Shown in pieces: positions 51,358 to 60,031 of a stretch of 64,000 nt of DNA. The number at the start of each line of letters is the position of its first letter. Position 1 is the stretch's first letter. The notes under the pieces are model-generated. The model was not told where the DNA came from. It worked only from the letters and a program-made list of their open reading frames with translations, and ran no database searches. The stretch comes from Fibrobacter sp. UWB16 (GTDB lineage: Bacteria > Fibrobacterota > Fibrobacteria > Fibrobacterales > Fibrobacteraceae). Location: assembly GCF_900215325.1 (NCBI RefSeq), contig NZ_OCMS01000001.1, forward strand, positions 806,001 through 870,000, in the 5' to 3' direction. Both the position numbers and the translations under genes were made by a program.

Positions 51358-51495
51358 AAAAAAAAGAGAAAGGGCTCTAAAAGAGCCCTTTCCTAAGAAG
51401 GAGAAAATATTGAGCGGTTTCCAGAACCTTGAACCTATCAGGAGGGGAGCAATGATAAAGTCGTTTCAGGATTTACCTTTCCAACCATTCTCAAC
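51358..51495 (-). ncRNA. Candidate small RNA with anti-Shine-Dalgarno segments
   Basis: Read on the minus strand, a TATATT box (51507-51502) is followed by about 135 bases with no good ORF. A perfect 11-bp hairpin GAAAGGGCTCT / AGAGCCCTTTC (51368-51392) and a run of U residues then form a textbook terminator. Two segments complementary to ribosome-binding sites are visible, UGCUCCCCUCCUGAUAGG and UUUUCUCCUUCUUAGG. Pyrimidine-rich loops of this kind are typical of small RNAs that pair with mRNA start regions. The alternative is read-through from the gene at 51641-52939. Confidence 0.45.
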
Positions 51496-51640
51496 ACTCT
51501 AAATATACCAAATTGATAAGGGTCCGATTCTTCCGTTTTTCTTATTTCTTCACTTAATAAAATTTACCGTTCTTACCTTTTACTACCAATCATAAATTTC
51601 GCTTTACAATCACCTGCAAAACGGCAAGAACAAAGTAATT

Positions 51641-52939
51641 TTACTCTTCCCTGAAGATGATTTTGCACTTCGGAACAAAGCGGAAACCACCACGGCGGTG
51701 ACGTTCGATTTCGAAGTACTTCTTCACACCTTCACTCGGATGTTCCGGATCGTCAGAGCCATTGATATGGGCAATGACGCGGTTCAACCTGCTCTCGAAG
51801 TTCGGGCGAAGCGGGTCCATGCAAATAGCCGGATCGCGCTTGAATTCGCGGTTCTCGTATTCTTCACGGCCGGTCACAGTGTATTCGCGGAGCAAGTTGC
51901 GGAGGATTCGAGCCGGAACGTTACGCATGAGGTGTTTGCTGTTCACGGAGATCGAGTCATCGCTCTTGTAGTACACGATCGTGACAGAATCGTTCATGGC
52001 ATCGAGGAGCTGTTCGTGAGCCTTCTGGATCGGAGCCCAAGCTTCGAATTCCTGCTTCACGACAGAGCTCATGAGCTTGAGGAACGGTTCGGAAGCGTTC
52101 ACGTTAGCCTTGAAATTAAACTCGAGAATGTAAGCCGGAGCACCGTAGTAGCAATCCTTTTCGATGAGGAGCGCGCCGGTCTTCGGGTCGCGGATGTTGG
52201 TCAGAGAACGGACGCAGCCAATGCTCTTTTCGACATCGTTCTTCCATTCGAGGTTGTGTTCCTTGATGCAGTCTTCAAACGTGGCATGACGGCCAACGAG
52301 TTCACCCTTGATATAGATGCCGCCGTCTTCCTTCATTTCGGCAGGGACTCTATTTTCAAGAGCTTCAATAAACGAGGTCTGCGTGGCGAGGTAGCTAATG
52401 TGTTCGTATGCAGGCGTGTTCAAGAGAAGCGGTCCGATGTTGATCATGCTACGGATCCAGCGCATCGGGTTCGCGGCGAGCACCCCCGGAGTCTCGAACT
52501 GGAACGTGAAGTCCACCCTGCGGTTGCCATCAATAACGTCGTTACGGAGGATGCTTGCCTTCGTAAGGAACGGGTAACGTTTCGGAATGATTTCCAAGCA
52601 GAGTTCGCGAGCATCTTCAGCAGAGTAGAACGAAGAGACGAACGGCAAGTAGGAGCGGAGAACGCTACGAGCAGGAACTGCTTCAAAAGCAGCGCAACGC
52701 TTCACGATGCGTTCGATGAATTCATCAGGATTTTCACCGCGTTCGTACAACCACGCGACGATGTTGTCCATTATGAAACGGTAAGCGCTTTCATCTACGT
52801 ATGAATCTTCGAAGTACAAATCATTTAGGAGTTTCACGTTGAATCGCGAATCTCGTTTGACCAAGGTCAAAATGTCCTTGACCGGGTAAGACATCAGTAA
52901 TTCAATGTGTGCTAGCTGAAGGAATAGATTTGAAACCAT
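51641..52939 (-). CDS. Protein of unknown function with possible winged-helix end
   Basis: The protein is 432 residues from ATG 52939 (AGGTG six bases upstream); a GTG at 52948 is also in frame. It is soluble, has no signal peptide and is rich in charged residues. The N-terminal third is helical (HIELLMSYPVKDILTLVKRD, RFIMDNIVAWLYERGENPDEF). The C-terminal segment, PARILRNLLREYTVTGREEYENREF, then FESRLNRVIAHING and YFEIERHRRGGFRFVPK, resembles the helix-turn-helix plus wing of OmpR-type DNA-binding domains, but this is only a visual resemblance. No catalytic motif or partner gene identifies its role. Confidence 0.7.
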   Translation of the reverse strand: MVSNLFLQLAHIELLMSYPVKDILTLVKRDSRFNVKLLNDLYFEDSYVDESAYRFIMDNIVAWLYERGENPDEFIERIVKRCAAFEAVPARSVLRSYLPFVSSFYSAEDARELCLEIIPKRYPFLTKASILRNDVIDGNRRVDFTFQFETPGVLAANPMRWIRSMINIGPLLLNTPAYEHISYLATQTSFIEALENRVPAEMKEDGGIYIKGELVGRHATFEDCIKEHNLEWKNDVEKSIGCVRSLTNIRDPKTGALLIEKDCYYGAPAYILEFNFKANVNASEPFLKLMSSVVKQEFEAWAPIQKAHEQLLDAMNDSVTIVYYKSDDSISVNSKHLMRNVPARILRNLLREYTVTGREEYENREFKRDPAICMDPLRPNFESRLNRVIAHINGSDDPEHPSEGVKKYFEIERHRRGGFRFVPKCKIIFREE

Positions 52940-53040
52940 TTCACTCACCTCACTTGTTCATAAAAATTCATTAGCTATATTTATAATATAGCAATCAAAT
53001 ATTAAAAAGTATATACAAAGAGCTACATATAAAAGCGAAA

Positions 53041-54960
53041 ATGGCTGAAATTCACCTTTTATCCGATGAAATCATCAATAAAATTGCTGCTGGCGAGGTC
53101 ATTGAGCGCCCTGCATCGGCTGTCAAGGAACTTATAGAGAACGCAATCGACGCCGGAGCAACCCGAATTCAAGTCCAGATTGAACAAGGTGGAAAGAAAA
53201 AAATCCAAGTCACAGACAACGGTAAGGGCATGGGAGCCGCCGATTTGGATCTATGCTACCTCCGTCATACTACATCCAAACTAACAAAAGCAGACGACTT
53301 ATTCCACCTCCATACAAATGGTTTCCGCGGTGAAGCAGTCGCCTCCATCGCAGCCGTTTCGAAGCTGACCATCACTAGCGCCACGCAAGAAGGCGAAAGC
53401 GGTCGCATCGTTGTGAAGGGTGGCGAAGTTATCGAAAAAGAAGATATCCAGGCAAGCCGTGGCACCACATTCCTCGTCGAAGACCTGTTCTACAACACGC
53501 CCGTGCGCCGCACGTTCCTCGGCAGTGAAACGTCCGAGTGCTCCCGCATTTTAGACATCGTATTAAAGACCGCCATTTCGCACCCGGAAATCCGTTTTGA
53601 CTATAAAGTTGGCGATAGGACGGTCTTCACTGGCGTTCCCGGAGAACTCCGCAGCCGCATCGCCGAAGCCATCGGCTCCAAGGTCGCCAAGGGGCTGCTC
53701 CCCGTTGATTACACCGAAGCAGGCGTCCATGTGACAGGCTATATCTCGCCCACGACCGAAACGAACGGCAAACGCAACCACCAGTTCCTTTTCATGAGGA
53801 ACCGTCCCATCGAAAACAAGATGGTGAGCAAGGCCGTTTCGCAAGCATACGAGCCGTATGGAGCGCAGTGCAAGCCCGTAACGGTACTGTTCTTGGACAT
53901 GCCGGACATGGAATTCGACATCAACGTGCACCCGGCCAAGCGTGAAGTCCGTTTCGCGAACGGGAACTTGGTGTTCCTTGTCGTCACGCACGCCATCCGC
54001 GATACGTTTACTAAGGATTTGGAAGCGCACTCCCCCATCATCGACTTGAGCGATGAATTTATGGGAAGCCCGGCACCTGCAGCAGCTCCGGCCGTAAAGT
54101 CCGAGATGCCGGGAACTTTCGAGATGCCGGCACAGCCGCAAAACGACTTGCCATGGGAAAATCCGTTCCAGCAGGCAAAGCCATACGCGGCGCAAACCCA
54201 GCAGCCAAGTTTTGCAAGCAAGCCATTCGCTCAACCGGCAAAACCGGCAACAGCGCTTTCGGACAAAAAGTCTAAATACGACGTAAGCGACGATGTTCAG
54301 GATCTCTTTTCGCTCCCTGAATACGGCAAGATTATTTCGTTGGAACCCGACCACAGTAAGCCTGCTCCGCCTCCCGAGACGCCGTGGGCGCCGCCCTCGT
54401 TCTTCCAGATTGCAAACACGTATATCGCCGGCGAAGATTCCAATGGTCTATTGATTATCGACCAGCACGCTGCCCACACGCGAGTGCTCTTTGAACAGGC
54501 CATGGAATCGCTCCAGAACAACATCATGCAAGATAGCCAGGAACTCCTGTTCCCGGAACTCATCGACCTTTCCAAGCAAGAGAAAGAAATATTCCGAAAC
54601 GTCGATGAGCAATTGCGCAAGCTCGGATTCTTTGTCGAGCCGTTTGGCGGGGATACCTACCAGATCCGCTCGATTCCAAGCGCACTCCCGCTTTCGCGTG
54701 CCGCCAAAGCGGTTCACGACTTCTTGAACGATGTCGACGAAAACGACACCAAGAATGACATGGTCAAGTTCCAGGAAGCGATTGCGAAATCCTGGGCAAA
54801 GACAAATGCTTACCAGGCAGGCGACAAGCTCAAGCCCGAAGAAATCACGGCACTCGTCGGCCAGTTGATGATTACGCAGGATCCGCTCAAGTCCCCGTTC
54901 GGGAGCCCGACGCTCATGCGCTTAACGCTTGAGGAACTGAGCAAGAAATTCAGACACTAG
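53041..54960 (+). CDS. mutL: DNA mismatch repair protein MutL
   Basis: The 639-residue protein has the GHKL ATPase motifs KELIENAIDAGATRI, DNGKGM and GFRGEAVASIAAVS, followed by the transducer domain with YNTPVRRTFL and NVHPAKREVRF. A Pro/Ala/Gln-rich linker (about 345-410) joins it to the C-terminal dimerization domain. The C-terminal region aligns with nicking-type MutL proteins, but the endonuclease motifs are altered. DQHA(x)2E reads DQHAAHT (Thr480), and the CPHGRP motif reads SPFGSP (618-623). No ACR-type Cys is present near residue 584. It is therefore predicted to lack its own endonuclease. The 3' end overlaps lpxB by 39 bases on opposite strands. Confidence 0.95.
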   Translation: MAEIHLLSDEIINKIAAGEVIERPASAVKELIENAIDAGATRIQVQIEQGGKKKIQVTDNGKGMGAADLDLCYLRHTTSKLTKADDLFHLHTNGFRGEAVASIAAVSKLTITSATQEGESGRIVVKGGEVIEKEDIQASRGTTFLVEDLFYNTPVRRTFLGSETSECSRILDIVLKTAISHPEIRFDYKVGDRTVFTGVPGELRSRIAEAIGSKVAKGLLPVDYTEAGVHVTGYISPTTETNGKRNHQFLFMRNRPIENKMVSKAVSQAYEPYGAQCKPVTVLFLDMPDMEFDINVHPAKREVRFANGNLVFLVVTHAIRDTFTKDLEAHSPIIDLSDEFMGSPAPAAAPAVKSEMPGTFEMPAQPQNDLPWENPFQQAKPYAAQTQQPSFASKPFAQPAKPATALSDKKSKYDVSDDVQDLFSLPEYGKIISLEPDHSKPAPPPETPWAPPSFFQIANTYIAGEDSNGLLIIDQHAAHTRVLFEQAMESLQNNIMQDSQELLFPELIDLSKQEKEIFRNVDEQLRKLGFFVEPFGGDTYQIRSIPSALPLSRAAKAVHDFLNDVDENDTKNDMVKFQEAIAKSWAKTNAYQAGDKLKPEEITALVGQLMITQDPLKSPFGSPTLMRLTLEELSKKFRH

Positions 54961-56088
54961 TTCGCTAGAAGTCTTACCGACATCCAGAGCCTTGCGGAGA
55001 CGCAAGGCTATTTCGTCTGCAGATCCAATATCTTGCTGGAAAAGTGCATCGACAATAGCATCGGCCATGCGGTCGTTCAGCTTATGGCGAATGATAAATT
55101 CCGGAGTCACGCCGCAGCCAAAAATCGCATTCGGAAGCGACAGAAATTCGGACTTGACCATCAACTTGCCCATTGCATACGTGAGGAAATCCGGCATCGT
55201 ACAAGCCGCAAACGGAATCCCGACACAGGCCATTTCAAGCGTACTCGTTCCAAACGACGTGAGCGCAGCCGAATATGCCGAATAGAAATTCAAGCGTTCG
55301 CTAATAACCTTTGGCGCGACAACAACCTTCAGCCAGCTCGGCAAATGCCCATCATAAAGCTTTTCGAGCGCGACCAAAAGAGGCACTTCCAAATGTTCAC
55401 GCGAAGCAACGACAATCACATCCGGGAGCGGTCCCGAATTGCGTTCTGCCCACGTGTTGCGATACCTTTCGGCGACCTTTACAAAAGACGGCAAATTGCG
55501 TAAGGCGCTATCACGGCGGCTTCCCGGCAAAAGCAACATATCAGACCGCGGTTCAACCTGGTCATAAACCCAGCCTGCAATCGGATGCTTGATACGAACC
55601 GTTTCGACCCCCATCTGCTGGTAGGCCTTCGCTTCGATATCAAAGAACACCGCCAAACGGATATTGTTAGCTTGCTTAAAGAGGCTTGCCCGCTTGGATT
55701 TCCACGCCCAGACCTGCGGAGGCGCCACATAAAGCATGGGCTTGCCCCACTTTTTCGCAAGGCGTGCAAGCTTCATATTAAACCCAGGATAGTCAATTGC
55801 CACAATGCCAAGGCATTTCCTAGATTCTGCGGCATCGCTCAAGACTTCAAAAACGTTCTTTAACGAGAAATACTTCGGCACCACATCGCCCACACCCGAA
55901 ACCGGGAGTTCGTTGTAGTCCCACAAGGGCTGGAGCCCTTTCTCCTGCATCAACGGACCGCCAAGGCCAATAACCTTAAAGCCCTGCTGCACGGCAGTCG
56001 ATACCATCTCGGCGCCAATCATGTCGCCGGAATCCTCTCCTGCACAGAAGAGGATATAAGGAGAATTTTCTTCGTTAACGTTTTGCAC
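54922..56088 (-). CDS. lpxB: Lipid-A-disaccharide synthase
   Basis: LpxB joins UDP-diacylglucosamine and lipid X to form the lipid A disaccharide at the inner membrane. The 388-residue protein opens YILFCAGEDSGDMIGAEMV, the family GE(A/D)SGD motif. It has the YVAPPQVWAWKSKRA element and LLPGSRRDSALRNL for nucleotide binding. TSFGTSTLEMACVGIPFA is the donor site. The start appears to be GTG 56088, lying inside the end of dnaE (14-base overlap), which implies coupled translation. The 3' end overlaps mutL by 39 bases, an unusually compact convergent junction. Confidence 0.93.
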   Translation of the reverse strand: MQNVNEENSPYILFCAGEDSGDMIGAEMVSTAVQQGFKVIGLGGPLMQEKGLQPLWDYNELPVSGVGDVVPKYFSLKNVFEVLSDAAESRKCLGIVAIDYPGFNMKLARLAKKWGKPMLYVAPPQVWAWKSKRASLFKQANNIRLAVFFDIEAKAYQQMGVETVRIKHPIAGWVYDQVEPRSDMLLLPGSRRDSALRNLPSFVKVAERYRNTWAERNSGPLPDVIVVASREHLEVPLLVALEKLYDGHLPSWLKVVVAPKVISERLNFYSAYSAALTSFGTSTLEMACVGIPFAACTMPDFLTYAMGKLMVKSEFLSLPNAIFGCGVTPEFIIRHKLNDRMADAIVDALFQQDIGSADEIALRLRKALDVGKTSSELVSEFLAQFLKR

Positions 56089-59000
56089 GATTCGATACCC
56101 AAACCTTCAGAGCGCCTAAATCTGTTTTAAGCCACTGCAACAATTCCTGAGTATATACAACTTTATATTTTTTTAGAACAACGACATGTTCAAATCCGGA
56201 ATCTGCCTCCAAATGGAACACCATTTGGCACCCATGGCAATATTCATCGGCCAAATTGGCCTTCATTTCGACTTCAAGCTTGTCCAAGAACTCGTCTGTA
56301 AGCATGCCAACGGTGAAATTCGCATGAATGTAATCCACCATATCGCAACGCACGCGGTCGAGCTGAATCACTTCTTCGACAATAATCTGGTAGCCATCGC
56401 GGTCGCGCTGCTGTTCCAAGACGCCCTTCACAAGCACGCGGTCATCAACAGAAACCGTATCGCGCAAACGTTCCCAGACATCCTTCTTGAAGAACATTTC
56501 GATTTCACCCTGGAAATCCTGAATAGCGCCAGAGCCAATCGTATCGCCACGCTTTGTTTCGATAGAGCGCATGCGGATAACGACGCCGCCCACAACGACC
56601 GTATCGCCCACATAGCGGGTGATTTCGTCTTCCGAGAGCGAGCAGCTCGTAAAGCCCTGTAATTCCGGGCGGAATTCATCAAGCGGATGCCCAGAGAGGA
56701 ACAAGCCAAGCACGCTGCGTTCCTTGTTGAGCATTTCCATCGCCGTCCATTCTTCAGCTTCTTCCAAGACTTCAGCAGTGTTCGGCATGGCAGCAGGGCC
56801 ACCCAAGTCAAACAGCGAAACCTGGCCCTTGGCCTTGTCTTCCTGGCTGCGCATAGCAACTTCCAAAGCGCGGTCCACGGTAGCCACCTGCACGGCACGA
56901 CTACCCGGTAAATCGTCCAAGGCGCCCGCCATAATCAAGCATTCCAAGACCTTCTTATTGAGCGGCGGGCGTTTTTCAGGCTGGGCCGCCTGGTATTCCG
57001 TCACGCGCTTGCAGAAGTCAAAGATGTCCTTGTAGATGCCGCGACGTTCGCGTTCCGCGACCACGTCTTCGACAACAGCAATACCCACGTTGCGGATACC
57101 CGCTAGACCGTAAAGAATCTGGCCCTTCGTGTTCGCCGAGAACACTCCCAAAGACGTGTTGATGTTCGGCGACAAGACCGGGATTCCAAGGCGTTTGCAT
57201 TCCAAAATGATGGTCACCGTATCTTCGGTCTTACCCATCTTGGAAGTCATGGAAGCCGCCATGTATTCCGGGCCGTAATGCGTCTTGAGGTACGCCGTCT
57301 GGTAAGCCACGTAAGCATAAGCAGCAGCATGGCTCTTGTTAAATGCGTATCCGCAGAACGGAAGCACGGCGTCCCAGACCTTCTGGATCATGGCCTTGTC
57401 GTAACCCTTATCCAAGCACTTCTGGAAGAATTCCGGTTCGAGCTTCGCCATCTTTTCCGGCATCTTCTTAGCCATGATACGGCGGATGTTGTCAGCGCCA
57501 CCCAGCGAGTAGCCACCCAGAATCTGGGCGAGCTTCATCACCTGTTCCTGATACACGATAACGCCGTACGTTTCGCCAAGCACCTGTTCCAAGTCCGGAT
57601 GGTAACAGTCAATCTCTTCCTTGCCGTTCTTACGGGCAATGAAGTGCGGAATCTGGTCAATCGGCCCCGGTCGGTACAGGGCGTTCATAGCGATAAGGTC
57701 AAAGATTCGGGTCGGCTTCAGTTCGCGCAGGTACTTCTGCATACCCGGAGATTCAAACTGGAACACCGTCGTCGTAAGGCCCTTGCCCAAAAGTTCGAAC
57801 GTCGCCTTGTCATCAATCGGAATCTTGTTCATCACAAGCTTGATGTTGCGGTTCTGTTCGACCATCTTCACCGTATCCTGAATGATGGACAAGTTGATAA
57901 GCCCAAGGAAGTCCATCTTCAAAAGTCCGATGTCTTCGGCGTAGTGCTTATCGTACATCACCACCGGCGTATCTTCCGGAGCGGCTCGGTACAGAGGAGC
58001 AAGGTTGTAAATCGGAGTCGGCGTAATCACCACGCCGCAAGCATGCACGCCCGTCTGGCGCGGCAAATCTTCAAGTCGCTTCGCGACATCCCAAAGGTTC
58101 TGGTAGCTCGCGCGGCTGCCAATCATCGCCTGCAACGGTTCCGGGCTGTAACCATCTTCGAGGTTGTTACCCTTCTTGTCCTTACCCGTCCAGGCCTGCT
58201 TTAGGCTAAAGTTCAACGTACGCTGCGGGAAGAGTTTAGTAATGGACTTCGCTTCGGCAGGCGGAATTCCGAGCACGCGCGCGACGTCCGTAATCACCGC
58301 CTTCGACTTGAGCATACCGTAGGTAATAATCTGGCCCACGCACTCCTTGCCGTATTTGTCCGTCACGTACTGGATCACGCGGCCGCGGTCACGGTCAGCA
58401 AAGTCCGTATCGATATCCGGCATGGACACACGTTCCGGGTTCAGGAATCGTTCAAAAAGGAGGTCGAACGTCAAGGGGTCAATGTCGGTAATACCGATGA
58501 TGTAAGTGACCAGGGAACCAGCAGCAGATCCACGCCCCGGGCCCACGGGAATGCCATGTTCACGAGACCAGTTAATGAAGTCCCACACAATGAGCAAGTA
58601 GCCTGCGACGTTCATGTTGCGGATACAGTTAAGCTCCTTGTACATGCGCTTGCCCACGTTCGTCTCGTGAGCCGGGAACTTAAAATCTTCGTCAGGGAAT
58701 CGCCACTTTAAGCGTTCATTGCAAAGATGCGTGATGTAGATATCGGCATCGCCCCCCGGTTTGCACCAACGGTGGATGTTCTTTTCCCACGCCTTGTTGT
58801 CGTCTGCATCAAAGAATTCCGGCTGCGAGAGGCGGTCGATTTCAGCATTGTCCGCATCGGTCAACGCATCTTCGGCAATGCCTTTTTCGGCACAGTAATT
58901 TGCCTTGACCTTCTTTTTGCGGTCCTTGATAACGCCCTTGAGTTCACGTTCACGGACGACCGGATATTCCGCATCGTATTCCGCCTTCATGATGGCCTTG

Positions 59001-59932
59001 ATGTTCTGGTATTCCTCAGAAGCGAGGAATTCATCAGGAATCTTGAATCGCGGCCAGAACTCATCACCGATACCGGTTTTCACGGTAAAGTTACAGCGCT
59101 CGGCAATTTTGACCGTATTCTCGATAGCGCCCGGGATATGCCCAAACAGCTCCACCATTTCCTTTTCGGTACGGAAATAGAACTTTTCCGTCGGGAAGCG
59201 CTTGTCTTCAAAACCGTTCAGCGTGACCTTGAGCGAGATGCAGCGCAGAATCTTGTGCGATGTAGCGTCTTCGGGCTTGATGTAATGAACATCGCCCACA
59301 GCAACGACTTCACGACCGTACTTTTTCGCAAGCTCCACGTTGAATTCGTTCACGTGCTTTTGCTGCGGAATCCCGTTATCGCAAACCGAGATGTACAGGT
59401 GGTCGTGGTCAAAAATCTCGTTCAGGCGGTCCATGTACTCGAGCGCAAGAGAATCCCTGCCCGAAGCCACATTCTGGCCGTAACGGCTAAAATAATCGCC
59501 AGCAATGGCGATAATGCCTTCCTTAAATTCGTTAATCGTCTCGAGCGGCACGGACGGAATTTCTGCCCAGCGCTCCCCGTCTTCGTAGCGGTAACTCACA
59601 ATGCGGAGCAGATTGTAATAGCCCTTTTCGTTCTCGACGAGGAGCGTCAATCGTTCAAATGTAGTCGGATCTTTCTGGCTAGCACTCGGTGTGTCCACGT
59701 AAATGTGGCAGCCATAAACCGTCTTGACTGGCGGGAGCCCCTGCTCCTTGCGCTTTTTGTTCAGTTCCTTGCCACGCGTCTGGATTTCAAGAATACCAAA
59801 CATGGCACCATGGTCCGTCAAAGCAACAGCAGGTGCGTTTTCTGCTGCGGCAGCCGCCAAAATATCATCAAGTCGGGCCGAAGCCTGCAAAATCGAAAAT
59901 TCGGAATGAGTCTGTAAATGAACGAACGCCAT
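56075..59932 (-). CDS. dnaE: DNA polymerase III subunit alpha
   Basis: This is the replicative polymerase subunit of 1285 residues. An N-terminal PHP domain opens VHLQTHSEFSILQASARLDD and includes LTDHGAMFG. The catalytic core has GPGRGSAAGSLVTYIIGITDIDP and the acidic motif MPDIDTDFADRDRGRV (about residue 500). The finger region has FQFESPGMQKYLRELKP, a helix-hairpin-helix region follows, and an OB domain lies near residues 1105-1190 (VVVGGVVIRMRS, FKKDVWERL). Length and order match the DnaE1 type. lpxB overlaps its 3' end. The minus-strand terminator just upstream (59957-59994) belongs to the next operon. Confidence 0.96.
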   Translation of the reverse strand: MAFVHLQTHSEFSILQASARLDDILAAAAAENAPAVALTDHGAMFGILEIQTRGKELNKKRKEQGLPPVKTVYGCHIYVDTPSASQKDPTTFERLTLLVENEKGYYNLLRIVSYRYEDGERWAEIPSVPLETINEFKEGIIAIAGDYFSRYGQNVASGRDSLALEYMDRLNEIFDHDHLYISVCDNGIPQQKHVNEFNVELAKKYGREVVAVGDVHYIKPEDATSHKILRCISLKVTLNGFEDKRFPTEKFYFRTEKEMVELFGHIPGAIENTVKIAERCNFTVKTGIGDEFWPRFKIPDEFLASEEYQNIKAIMKAEYDAEYPVVRERELKGVIKDRKKKVKANYCAEKGIAEDALTDADNAEIDRLSQPEFFDADDNKAWEKNIHRWCKPGGDADIYITHLCNERLKWRFPDEDFKFPAHETNVGKRMYKELNCIRNMNVAGYLLIVWDFINWSREHGIPVGPGRGSAAGSLVTYIIGITDIDPLTFDLLFERFLNPERVSMPDIDTDFADRDRGRVIQYVTDKYGKECVGQIITYGMLKSKAVITDVARVLGIPPAEAKSITKLFPQRTLNFSLKQAWTGKDKKGNNLEDGYSPEPLQAMIGSRASYQNLWDVAKRLEDLPRQTGVHACGVVITPTPIYNLAPLYRAAPEDTPVVMYDKHYAEDIGLLKMDFLGLINLSIIQDTVKMVEQNRNIKLVMNKIPIDDKATFELLGKGLTTTVFQFESPGMQKYLRELKPTRIFDLIAMNALYRPGPIDQIPHFIARKNGKEEIDCYHPDLEQVLGETYGVIVYQEQVMKLAQILGGYSLGGADNIRRIMAKKMPEKMAKLEPEFFQKCLDKGYDKAMIQKVWDAVLPFCGYAFNKSHAAAYAYVAYQTAYLKTHYGPEYMAASMTSKMGKTEDTVTIILECKRLGIPVLSPNINTSLGVFSANTKGQILYGLAGIRNVGIAVVEDVVAERERRGIYKDIFDFCKRVTEYQAAQPEKRPPLNKKVLECLIMAGALDDLPGSRAVQVATVDRALEVAMRSQEDKAKGQVSLFDLGGPAAMPNTAEVLEEAEEWTAMEMLNKERSVLGLFLSGHPLDEFRPELQGFTSCSLSEDEITRYVGDTVVVGGVVIRMRSIETKRGDTIGSGAIQDFQGEIEMFFKKDVWERLRDTVSVDDRVLVKGVLEQQRDRDGYQIIVEEVIQLDRVRCDMVDYIHANFTVGMLTDEFLDKLEVEMKANLADEYCHGCQMVFHLEADSGFEHVVVLKKYKVVYTQELLQWLKTDLGALKVWVSNRAKR

Positions 59933-59956
59933 GACTGCAAATATACTTATTCGTCA

Positions 59957-59994
59957 AAATAAAAAACGCAACGAAATTATTAATTCCGTTGCGT
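59957..59994 (-). terminator. Rho-independent terminator, minus strand
   Basis: On the minus strand, ACGCAACGGAATT, then ATT-containing loop sequence, AATTTCGTTGCGT and a T run form a stem with one mismatch. It lies between the LamG-type lipoprotein gene and dnaE and serves the former. Confidence 0.85.
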
Positions 59995-60031
59995 CTATCT
60001 CCTTCTGTTTTTAAAAGCGAACTTTTAAATC

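Larger units (their letters stand above)
51084..51640. other. Long gap after thrC
   Basis: This gap of about 557 bases includes the thrC terminator and an imperfect hairpin around GACCATAC-TT-GTATGGTC (51294-51311) within a longer repeat-like element whose right part has AAGGTTGGCG. A candidate small RNA on the minus strand (51358-51495) comes next, then AT-rich sequence. On the plus strand, a 30-codon frame (TTG 51410 to TAA 51502, with an internal ATG 51452 behind AGGAGGGG) overlaps the RNA candidate and is the alternative reading. Confidence 0.5.
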
